Source of the DNA: Zonotrichia leucophrys gambelii
Taxonomy: Eukaryota; Chordata; Aves; Passeriformes; Passerellidae
Direction: 5' to 3'
DNA: 64,000 nucleotides
Assembly: GCF_028769735.1 (NCBI RefSeq)
Contig: NC_088178.1
Span: 5,894,001 to 5,958,000 of the forward strand
Shown here in pieces: positions 47,395-57,345 of the stretch. Under the pieces are notes generated by a model. It was not told the origin of the DNA, did no database searches, and saw only the letters and a program-made list of their open reading frames with translations. Positions within the stretch are counted from its first letter, which is position 1. Every line of letters starts with the position of its first letter. The translations under genes and the position numbers were made by a program.

Positions 47395-47660
47395 AGAGGG
47401 CCAAGAAGAGTCTCAATCCTTTCCGGGATGTGGGGAAGAACATTGAGGAAAAAAATGAGGAAAAGTCTGAAGTGTTTCATGTCTTCTTTGCCTCAGTGTT
47501 TAATAGGAATGGAGTCCCCATTCCTGAAGGGATTTAAGAGCCACGTGGATGTGGCACTTGGGGACATGGGTTAGTGGTGGCCTTGAGCAGTGATGAGTTA
47601 CCAGTTGGACTTGATGGTCTTAAAAGTCTTTTGCCACCTGACTGATTCCATTATTCTGTT
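47395..47660 (+). mobile_element. CR1 with internal deletion (ORF2 linker joined to 3' UTR)
   Basis: The left part (about 47395-47512) resembles the CR1 ORF2 stretch between endonuclease and reverse transcriptase; one frame reads EEKSEVFHVFFASVF, similar to the CR1 motif with FFASVF. The right part (47513-47660) is the CR1 3' end: 'ggatttaagagccacgtgg', 'atgtggcacttggggacatg', 'agttggacttgatggtctta', then an octamer-like 'tgattccattattctg'. The reverse transcriptase region is missing. It is not functional. Confidence 0.65.
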
Positions 47661-47886
47661 CTGGGTCACGGGTGACTCAGCCCATGCAGAATAAATTCTT
47701 GTTTTTGATAGCTGCAGTTGCATTAACACAGCAAATGCCACACCAGTCAGTAAATCCAGGTCATGGCAATGCAGGCAGTGCGCACCTGGTGGTTACAGGA
47801 TTGCAGTCACAGCCAAACAAGCTCAAACAAATCTCCAGGCTGGCTCAGGAGCCTGTGCTGCCAGCTCAGGACGCACTGCAAGGAGC
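47661..47886. other. Unique spacer before LTR
   Basis: No recognised repeat. The 146-codon frame at 47672-48112 runs from here into the LTR and is not a gene. Confidence 0.4.
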
Positions 47887-48511
47887 TGCAATCTCAGGAT
47901 TTCTGCTGCTCACAGTGACCCCGAGATGTGTTAGAAAGTCTCTTTTCCCAGTCCAGCAGTCAGAGAAGGAGTCAGAACTCTTCTGTTCTCATTCTCAAGG
48001 TTGTTTATTGTTTCTTATCTATAAAATTCTTTCTCTTGGCCTGCTGAGGTCCATTCAGCAGGTCAGACAGAGGCACACTGGCTACCTCCAGGGTGGTATG
48101 TTTTTATACTAAAAACTGCATGTACAATATTTACCATAACTTCCCAATACCTATCACCTATGTTAGACAGTGAGCTTCTACCTTAAACCAATCTAAAAGG
48201 GCCAACATCACAGCAGAAGATGGAGGCCAAGAAGAAGAAGGAGAAAGCCTGGACACACCCAAATTCGTCCATCTTACCTCCTGAATCCCCATTCTAAAAA
48301 CCCAAAAAATCCATTTTTCACCCTGTGACAAACTAATTACTATTCTATTTAGATTTTCGTGGCTTGCAGATCCTCATATAAGGTTGGTAATTTGCTCCAT
48401 GGGTCATAATCAAAGGCACAGGCATCTTGGGCTCTGTGCCAGGGTCTCTGAGCCCCCTGGCAGGAGTTCTGACAATCCAGGACTGCCAGAGGGATGTCCT
48501 GAATTCCAACA
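47887..48511 (-). mobile_element. Solo LTR, 600-bp family, copy 3
   Basis: The reverse complement starts TGTTGGAATTCAGGACATCC and aligns with copies 1 and 2 throughout, including the 'ggcagggggctcagagacc' block and the TATA and polyadenylation regions (TATAAAAA on the minus strand at 48101-48108; AATAAA at 48004-48009). Divergence is higher than between copies 1 and 2. I found no target duplication (gagc versus ctgt). It is a solo LTR with no internal sequence on either side. Confidence 0.85.
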
Positions 48512-49287
48512 CTGTAAGAACACCTTTACTGCTGTGCACCACTGCCACCACTTCCCGCCCTGTGCAGCACACCTGGGAAGGGGAAAACAAAGCTTTCCTT
48601 GTCACCTGGGGCAAAGCCAGGGACACAAAACAGGCTGTGGGAGCAGTGAGGGAGGAAAGGGATCAGCAGGGATAGCAGGGAGTGGTGCTGGCACCGCCAT
48701 CCCTTAATGACAGCCCTCAGAGCACTCGGGAACACATGTGGCACTAATGGGAGCCACAGTGGCAGCTGAAGTACTTCAGTGTCACTCTCATTTTGGATAC
48801 CCAGCTCCTAAATGACAAGGGTACAATTACAACACATTGCCAGTGTGGTGCCAGGTCAGTGTGGCCCCCTTTAGACCTCTGTTACATCCACAAAACCCGC
48901 TCAGTTATATCCTTTGTCTCTAAAAATATTACATTTCCTCCAGATAATAATTTTAAGAGCTGACTTCCATGGTGTTTATTTCAGATCTTGTATCTGACTG
49001 CAGGTTATGAGTAAAAAGGCTTATTTAATCACAATGCAGTTTTATGCAGTCTCATACCAGTGTAAGATGATGTCATTCACACAGCTCATAAATAGAAAGT
49101 CTCTGATATTTGCCTGAATAATTCATAGCCAAAGAAAATATTTTTTCTGATGTTTTAGATCACTAGATTATTAATTTTGAGAAAAAATGTGTCTCGATTC
49201 TGAAAAGACTTCTTATTCAGTTTGGGTTACACATATATCAATATTTCACATATATCTATATTACATATATGTGTAATGGCATGAAGC
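48512..49287. other. Unique sequence with a small palindrome
   Basis: A 12-bp perfect inverted repeat (49227-49238 with 49265-49276; ttacacatatat) lies in an AT-rich segment. No gene is seen. Confidence 0.45.
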
Positions 49288-49390
49288 TGTCAGGGGAGGT
49301 TTTGCTGGATATCAGGAAAAAGTTCTTCCCCCAAAGAGTGGTTGGGCACTGAACAGGCTCCCCAGGGAATAGTCATTGCTTTGAAAACCC
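49288..49390 (+). mobile_element. CR1 internal fragment, 3'-truncated
   Basis: Sense CR1: 'ggaggttttgctggatatca', 'gaaaaagttcttcccccaaa', 'gagtggttgggcactgaac' and 'aggctccccagggaatagtc'. The 3' end is missing, which is unusual because CR1 normally loses its 5' end. Confidence 0.8.
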
Positions 49391-51570
49391 CAAAGATATT
49401 TCCTTTGCTTCTCTCCATCAAACTGCTCTTCATGGCCAGGGGGAATCTGCTGAGGTAGCTTTGAATCAACATTTAATAATGAAAAAGGAGGTTTGGATTG
49501 AACATGGTGCTAAATATTCAGCCATAAAAGAGTATCCTTAAGGCAAGAATGAAATTTCTGAAATTTCTGATTTAAAACCTGACAGACATGTCCTGATTCC
49601 CCACACCACACCATGCAGGGCAGCAGCAGTCCAGGAGCTGACCCTTTAAAGTATTTTTCCACCTTTTTTCTGCAAACCAGATTTTCTGCCCCCCTTCCTG
49701 CTCAGTGAACTATCACTTTATTGGGGTAGGGAGGAAGGGCTGTGCTGAAAGAGGTGTTTTTCTGAGAGGTTTTCAGATTCAGCATGAGAAAGATCTTCAA
49801 ATACCAAAATGTTACTGAGGAGAGAATGTTTTCTTTGCCTGCTCTCTCTCCTTTTTCATCTTGTTCTTCACTCCACATGCAAGTTTTATTTGCCTTCAGT
49901 TCAATTTTCTCTAAGCCTCACTCTCCATTTGGTACCCTAAATACAATTAAATTGCAATATCCTAAGTGTGAAAAGGAATAAAGTGATAGAAATGAGATAA
50001 AATACAAACCTTTAGAACTTTGCCTTCTATGACTGACTCTACTCTTCCTTCCCCAGTGATAGTAAGACACTTTCAAATTTATTTTCCAAGTTTTGAAAGC
50101 TGCTGTATATCAGGCTCACTGAACTGCTGACTCCTCAGGTTTCTTTAATAGAAAAGGAAACTTTCAAAGACACCCAGCCATCCACAGAGGGTGGGGAAAG
50201 AAAGCAGAGGTTAGAAAAGCAGTTTAAATAAATCTAAAATAATAAAACAAGTAAGATAATATTAAGGAAATTGGAAAGAGTGGGAGAAGAATTACTCCAG
50301 CTCTTCTCCCTGGAGGAAGCTGGTAGCAGAGTAGAAAGAATTTATGATGGAAAGGTGTGTTCACATTTTTAATGAAATGTAAAAGCAGAAAAATAAGTAA
50401 TAAAAAATAGTTAGACATGTAGAAAACATGACCTGCAAGGACAGATTAAAAGAGCCAAGGTAGTCTAGACAAGGGAAAACTAAAGGAAGATGTGGGAACA
50501 GCCAGCAAGCATGCAACTGCAAAAATCAGGAAAAAAAATGTATTTTCTGAGATGAATTAGGCAAGAGTAATGGGCTTAATCTGCAGCCAGGGATAAATAA
50601 GTCAGGAAAAGGACAAGGAATCATTGGTGAAGACATTATGAAGACAGCATCCTTGATGGTGTTTATTTCTCTTAAAGTACTGAATTTCAGTCTAGTGAAG
50701 TCTCTGTCAGCCTTATTTTCTGTGATTCTCTCAACAAGGACATTAGATGTGTTTATAACACAAAATGTTCCATCTGAATCAGATTTGAGGGACATTCTTT
50801 TCTTAAATATTTCTTTCCAAACCTGGTTTGCCTAGGACTACATTTTTCTTCCTAAAACCTCTGAAACCAGCCTTTGTCTAGCTTTGTGGATTTTGCTCTG
50901 AAGTGAGCTTGGATGCTGCCCAAAGCTGTGAGGTTTAAATAGCTCCAGTGGACACTCAAAGCCTTTCAGCTAATTTTGGTTTCTCTCTTTCCATATTGAG
51001 GCACTCCAGAATAATCAGTGCTGCTGGGGTGATGTTATACCAGGATAGAGAAGGAAAACTTCCCCACCTTCCCCAGGTTTTAGCAAAAAGCTTTTTTGGT
51101 TTTTTGAGCAGTTTATTAGGCAGGTTAACAGCTGCTCCAGAAATATAAAATGTGGTTTTATTCAACAGCCTGAAAACTTCCACCTAGGGCAAGGCTGAGA
51201 GGATGGCGCTGTTCCATAGGACCACTGTTAAAAACGTGATATTTCTCTGGGTGTATGTTTAGCTGTGGCTCTTGAGTAATATCATTGTGTGCAGCATAAA
51301 TGAAAATTGTTGCCCAAATGCAGAATTTTATGTCTATTTCAGAACAAGTAGAAGTTTTTTAATCACTGTGCAATAATCCATTTAAAGCATGACAGGACAG
51401 CTGACACATGGAAATATGAGACCTTATTTGAGGATATCAGTTTTTAAATAATTGTTAATTCTGAAAAATAATATTGGGCTTGGCTAAGGAAGTGGAAAAA
51501 AGGAACAAATGCTTTCTGTAAATAAAGAAATGCCAGGAAAAATATATATATCTATAAGGAGACTTACCAG
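49391..51570. other. Unique sequence
   Basis: No gene or recognised repeat. Overlapping short frames on both strands at 50526-50835 show no domain. Confidence 0.4.
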
Positions 51571-51700
51571 TTTCTGGGCACCACCCAGATATTCTGTGTG
51601 ATTTCACTTTGAAAGGTTCAGGGAATGGGCACAGCCCCAAGGCTGCCAGAGCTCCAGGAGAGTTTGGACAATGCTCCCAGGGATGCACAGGGTGGGATTG
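51571..51700 (+). repeat. Left arm of inverted duplication (CR1 piece plus flank)
   Basis: The reverse complement of 52136-52255. The first 45 bp (tttctgggcaccacccag...) are not CR1. The rest is CR1 ('gaatgggcacagccccaagg', 'tttggacaatgctcccaggg'). It differs from the other arm by an 8-nt indel and about three substitutions. The duplicated flank shows it was copied from the other arm, not inserted on its own. Confidence 0.9.
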
Positions 51701-52044
51701 GAGTGTGGAATATTCCATGGAGTATTTGATTTCCCTTATCATCAGTATCACAGTGGAAGCTGCGCTAACAGCGACTATCAAAGAATTTTTTTCTTCCACC
51801 AATGTCTTCCTGTTGGGCCTAATTCTCAGCCTTAATAAAAAGAAAGCAAAAAAGAAAACCTTATAGTTCATGAAGAGTCTCAGAGATCCTTTGGGATCAT
51901 ATTCCTTGCACTGCCACCTTCCCAAGGTTGCTGGTTGAGCCCTGGAGAACGTCTAAAACCCAGCAGAGGTTTCTAATGTCTCTAACTCTTCCTGAGCATC
52001 TGCTCACATCCAGCTGGGACCCAAAGGCTGGTGGCTCAGTAAAC
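51701..52044. other. Spacer between inverted arms
   Basis: Unique sequence, about 435 bp to the start of the right arm. No gene is seen. Confidence 0.4.
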
Positions 52045-52217
52045 TTCATTCATGGACTCACAGAACATCCCCAGCGGGATGAGACCCACCAGGATCATGG
52101 AATCCAGTCCCTGTTCCTGCACAGACACTCCAACAGTCCCACCCTGTGCATCCCTGGGAGCATTGTCCAAACCCTCCTGGCAGCTTTGGGGCTGTGCCCA
52201 TTCCCTGAACCTTTCAA
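52045..52217 (-). mobile_element. CR1 3' end, source of the inverted copy
   Basis: Minus-strand CR1: 'ggactcacagaacatcccca', 'gatgagacccaccaggatca', 'ccaccctgtgcatccctggg' and 'ggggctgtgcccattccctg', cut at about 52208-52217. Its 5' junction and 45 bp of flank are part of the inverted duplication. Confidence 0.85.
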
Positions 52218-52255
52218 AGTGAAATCACACAGAATATCTGGGTGGTGCCCAGAAA
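52136..52255 (-). repeat. Right arm of inverted duplication
   Basis: It pairs with 51571-51700. It retains the full CR1 3' side to its left, so it is the likely donor. It lacks the 8 nt 'agctccag' found in the left arm; that segment is bounded by a ccag direct repeat, which fits a slippage deletion. Confidence 0.9.
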
Positions 52256-54360
52256 TCAGCCTGATTTGTGTAGCTCAACCATAACTTTATTTCCTGGGTT
52301 TTTTTATTACCTTCCATTTATTTCATATTTGACTTGCTGGAAGTACAGCATCTCCCAGCTGTGCTCTGAGGCACCTGCAGTATTTTGCTGCCTAATGCTT
52401 AAAGTGCCACTTGCTCAGAGCAGAAGCCTGCAGTGAATTGTAGCTTTACAGAGGGCTGGGACACACATTATCAATACTCCATTTCTCCCCCCAAAGAGAG
52501 CTGTTTAATATTAATTCAGTATTTAACCGGATTATCCTTTGGTTTTATTTAAAAAGGGACATTTCCCCTGATAACAAAGTTCATTCCGGTTGCTTCCCCA
52601 GGCTGAGCCAAGACTGTGTTTTACCCAGAGCCATTCCAAAACACTTGAGCTAAATTTAGCCTTGTAAATTAAATATGTCCATCTCCTGAATAAAAGCCAC
52701 AGAATCCTTTGTGTCTGTGCTGAATCTGTGTCCTGCTCTCCAAATCCAGCTGAAAAGCCAGTGGGACACTGGTCCCAGTGCTGAATGCTCCATGCCTGGC
52801 AAGGCTGGGGACAGACCTTGAGGACATCAGACACATCCAGGGCTAGAACACTGAACACTACAGACAACTCCATTCAGTGGGGATCAGCATCTCCTGTCTC
52901 CTTTTTTTGTGGATTAAATAGTAATGAATGCCACCTAATGTATTTATTAATGCTTGAAATTCTTTAAAATTCTCTCCTTTATTTCCAACTCATTTATTCT
53001 CAAGCATCCTTCATGCAGCAAAGGCAAGTCTTTCTCTCTCTGTTAGGATTAGAGGGAAATGCTAGAGGTCGCAGAAATTTTGGACTTGCACTCATTATAT
53101 CTGAACAAATCCTTGAAAGTTAACAGGGGAAGGTATGTGGCTTTCTCTCTACCCTAAAAAAAATAATAGAAAATTCCAACAGCATTTTCAACCACTCTTG
53201 GAGATAAATAAATATTTTTTTGTCTTCACACAATGGCTCTTTTATTGAGACACATGTTACATGCAGCTACAATTCCTGGCAAACAGAGGGATTCAAACAA
53301 AACCCTTTTTTTATCCATTTATTGTGTTTGCTGCAAACACAGACTTCTGTGGTGCTAATTAGTATTTACATCAATGAAAATCAAATTGGATTCTAAGATC
53401 ATATCAGTCAATGAAGATTTATTTAACTTGAGGAGTTCTGGCTTGGTATCAGAAGGCATTAATCATTTATGATTCCTCATGGGTTGAAAGATGTGCCTCC
53501 CACTGCTGCATTGCAGCATGGACAACCAGGATTGATTCACACTCAGAATAAATACACATAGTTGGCTTTATTTAGCAAACTGGTTCTGATTTCTGACCCG
53601 TTTTTACAACAGACCAACACAGTTTTCTCTGTTAATGGAGAGCTAAGTGACATCCTCAGGTGTTCCAGAGTGACACTGACAATATTTCATAGCTTTCAAT
53701 GCCCTCCTAGAACCAGAATATTTTCCAGAGGGCACTAATAGGTATCTGATGGATTTTTTTACCTGTCAAAATGTTCTTTTCCTCTTCTCCTCCATGGTTT
53801 TTTTTTGACAATTCATTTACGACAAGTAATGTTCTTTGACACAGAATTTTCCAACCACCACACCAAGGCAGGGAAAGGAATTGTCTTGGTGTCTCCACCA
53901 GACTTTGCAGCTGAGGAAATGGAAACTCATTTCCTGCTGAATGTTCAGAGCAGAAGGAAAATGATACACAGAGAAAACATGAAGGCAGAGCAACACCTGA
54001 GCAATAGCTCCTCTGTGTAATTGTCCATTTTACATTCATAAGAAAGTTGTATTTTTTCTCTCTCTCTCCTGCTGCCTTTTAAGAGTTTTCTGATGCTAAT
54101 CCTAAAACCTTTCTCATCTTTTATTGATCATCTTACAGCCATAGCTTTTCTCATTAGGCACCCAAAATCCTGCTATAAACCCAGCACATTCCAGTAAAAA
54201 TGCACATATATTTCATGGCCTTCCCTGGCACACACTCCCCTGATCCATCACTGAACATTGTGCAGGGGTTTTGCTTTCAGAGCTTTTTGACCCCTTAAAA
54301 GAGCTGCAATAACATCAGTAACTTCAAAATCAAGCAAGATTTCATATAATTATAAAATAA
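52256..54360. other. Unique sequence
   Basis: No gene supported. The 113-codon minus frame at 52532-52873 and the 110-codon frame at 53707-54039 have no recognised domain. No CR1 or LTR was found. Confidence 0.4.
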
Positions 54361-54885
54361 ATCATAGGATGGTTAGGATTGGAAGGGACTTAAAGTCCAT
54401 GCAGTGCCATAGGCAGGGACACCTTCCACTATCCCAGGTTGCTCCAAACCCTGTCCAGCCTGGCCTGGGACACTGCCAGGGATCCAGGGGCAGCCACAGC
54501 TTCTCTGGGCACCCTGTGCCAGGGCCTCACCGCTCACAGGGAGCAATTCCTTCCCAAAATCCCATCTGACCCTGCTCCCTGGCAGTGGGAAGCCATTCCC
54601 TGTGTCCTGTCACTCCATCCATTGGAAATTGTCTCTCTCCATGTTTCCTGTTGGCTCTTTTAAGCCAAAATTTGGTCACCCCAAATCTCCTCCTCTCCAG
54701 GCTGCACAATCCCAGCTCTCCCAGCCTTCCCTCCCAGCAGAGCTGCTCCATCCCTCTGCCCATCCTGGTGCCTCCCTGGGCTCTCTGCAGCAGCCCCAGC
54801 TCCTCCCTGTGCTGGGGCAGCTCTGCAGGTGGGGTCTCACCATGCTCAGGGGCATAGGGGCACGATCCCATCTCAAATCCCATCT
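54361..54885 (-). mobile_element. CR1 3' end, about 520 bp
   Basis: Minus-strand CR1 with 'aaatcataggatggttagga', 'tgccataggcagggacacct', 'ggggcagccacagcttctct', 'ctggcagtgggaagccattc', 'ggtcaccccaaatctcctcc' and 'gcagctctgcaggtggggtc'. It is the mirror counterpart of the copy at 46305-46876. The 179-codon frame across it is CR1. Confidence 0.95.
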
Positions 54886-56309
54886 TTTCTCTTTCCTTAC
54901 TGATCCTTGTGGTGAATGTTGGTGCTTCCCACCCAACGTTCTCATCCACACATCCTCGAAATAGCACTTGGGGCATTGTTGGAATCATTTGGGGGAAAAA
55001 TTTGCCAGGGATTGCACAGCCACAGAGAAATCTCCCTCTGAACCGGAGGGTGAATTCTGCCATCACTGGTGGTCCTATCCATGTGAAACCCTTCCTTCTC
55101 TAACTGCCAGCTTGATGACACTGCAATCATTGTGGCAAATAAAGTGATAAAAACCCAATTTTGAGCTACCAGCACTGAACAGAGAGAGGCAGGAGCTGGA
55201 GAAGGCCTCAGGATCCACAGCTCAGAATAAGGCACAGCTTGGCACTGACTGATCCCCAAACCTTGGATGGCAGGACACACAATCCTGCTGGGAAATCTTA
55301 TGGCAACAAGCACGAAGCTGCTCTTGTGTCTGCTGGAGTTACTCCATTCCATCCACTTGCCTTGTGACACAGTGCTCAAACAGAAAATACCTGCTTAAAA
55401 TTTCTAAAAACCATATGATTAAAATGAAATCTCATTTCTATTTCTCACTGTAAACTTCTTCTTTTCATAAGAATCATCCTTGAATGCTCTGTTTCAAATC
55501 TTGTAACTGCACAGCTCTGATTTGTGCCATTCACAGCTCTTTACACCCTCTCTCAGTTTTTTTCTACCTGTTTGGAATTTTTATAGGAAGTTCTATTAGA
55601 AGATCATAACTTAATGAACCTGGAGGTTAAAGGATATTGGTGTGCTGCCTCAAAAGCAGGATTTTAATGAAATTATGTTGCACCATTGGGATTGGCATCC
55701 TCTGCAGACTTGCTATTTAAATTAGCAGGAGTATTTTGAGGGTTCACTGCAAAGGTTTAATTCACTGGGCCTATGAATACACAATTTTCCAAGGGCTTAA
55801 AATTCCTTAATTTGTGTTTATCAAGGCTTTAGATTAAGGAAGGTTGGTAATTGTATTTGCTGGAGTTCCTGTTAATGCTTCCACCTGAAGTAACTGGTGT
55901 AGAGGACATGCCATGTGGATGAAATCCACTTTCTCCTTATTATTAGAGCCTTTGGCTGGTTATTATGTACACAGCTTAATAAATACACACAATGGGACTG
56001 GTCTGGCTGAGTCATTTGGCCAGGCAGAGGGACTGTGCTGATTTGGAGAGCTGTCACAGCTGTTGCTAAGCAAACTGGAATAATCCTGATGTTTCCCCTC
56101 CAGCAGCCAGTCAGACCAAATCCCAGCAACATCCATTCACCTGGATTGTGAAAAAAAACACAAAACATGCAGGACACCTCAAATACCTGCTGGAATTCCT
56201 GCTGGGATGTGTGCCTGCAGAATGCACATCTGAATACCTATATTTGATGTCAAGCTTTGTAGGTCAAATGTTTGGAAGTGTTGGCCTGTTGGAGCAAGTG
56301 CAGATGAAG
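54886..56309. other. Unique sequence
   Basis: No gene supported; the 145-codon minus frame at 54942-55379 has no recognised domain. Confidence 0.4.
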
Positions 56310-56735
56310 CCAGTGAGTTGATGCAGGGGCTGGAGTCCCTCTGCTCTGGAGCCAGCCTAGAAGAGCTGAGAGTGCTCACCTGGAGAGGAGAAGGCTCCAG
56401 AGAGACCTCAGAGCCCCTTCCAGTACCTAAAGGGGCTCCAAGAGAGCTGGAGAGGGACTTGGAACGAGGGATGGAGGGACAGGATGGAGGAACAGGATGA
56501 GGGGGAATGGCAGGGTCAGATGGGACCTTGAGAAGAAATTGTTCCCTGTGAGGGTGGGCAGGCCCTGGCATGGGGTGCGCAGAGAAGCTGTGGCTGCCCC
56601 TGGATCCCTGGCAGTGTCCCAGGCCAGGTTGGACGGGGCTTGGAGCAACCTGGGATAGTGGAAAATGTCCCTTCCCATGGCACTGGATGGGCTGTAAGGT
56701 CCCTTCCAACCCAAACCATTCCATGATTCCATCTC
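56310..56735 (+). mobile_element. CR1 3' end, about 425 bp
   Basis: Sense CR1: 'gcaggggctggagtccctct', 'gagcccc'-containing middle, 'aaattgttccctgtgagggt', 'gggcaggccctggcatgggg', 'acggggcttggagcaacctg', then 'cccttccaacccaaaccatt' and 'ccatgattccat'. A 16-18 nt deletion removes part of the 'gcagggggtgg' block near 56680. Confidence 0.95.
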
Positions 56736-57177
56736 TCCAAGGAAAAGCTCACCTCAGAAGGAACTGCTCCTCCCTGCCCTCAGCCATGGAAACCACACAT
56801 ACCAAAACATGAGGGTTTTTTTTTTCCCCCCAGACATTGTGAGAGATTTTTGAAGCCCACTGACGTCTGTAAGAGAAATAATTTTAAGAAGGGAGGAGAG
56901 TTCAAATAGCTCTTTTATCAACACTCTAATTAAGCCTCTACCCTGATTATCATGTAGGAGAGCCTCTGTCCATAGCACATTATAATTGAGGTGGCTGCAC
57001 TTGGTGAGTGATTGTTCTGGAGATCAGCTGGCAAGTAGGAGGAAATGGAAGAATAGTAAATATGAGTGGGACATAATACCTGTGTCCAAAAAGGGTTTGA
57101 GATTTTTAAATATTCCTTTGGGCTGGCACTTAGCTAATTTTTGGGGTTTTTTAAAAATTTTTATACAATAGTCCCAC
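56736..57177. other. Unique sequence
   Basis: No gene or repeat recognised. A T/C run lies at 56818-56832. Confidence 0.4.
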
Positions 57178-57345
57178 CCAAAAAAACCAAACCAAAACAA
57201 AAAAACCAACGCAAAACCAAACAAAAAACCCCAAAACAATAAATAAAAAAAAAACAATCAAAAAAAAAGCACAAAAAAACCACAAAAATCCCAAGAACAA
57301 CAACAACAAAACCAAAAACCCTCAAAAAAAGACAATTAAAGTAAA
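57178..57345. repeat. A/C-rich low-complexity tract
   Basis: About 165 bp made almost entirely of A and C, as CAAAA, CCAAA and CAACAA variants. The minus strand is correspondingly T/G-rich and gives a Phe/Trp/Gly-rich artefact frame. Confidence 0.9.

Noticed and set aside
54527..55066. 179-aa minus-strand frame
   Set aside because: Mostly CR1 3' sequence that runs into unique DNA; no domain.
57024..57257. Phe/Trp/Gly-rich membrane-like frame
   Set aside because: Translation of the A/C-rich low-complexity tract.
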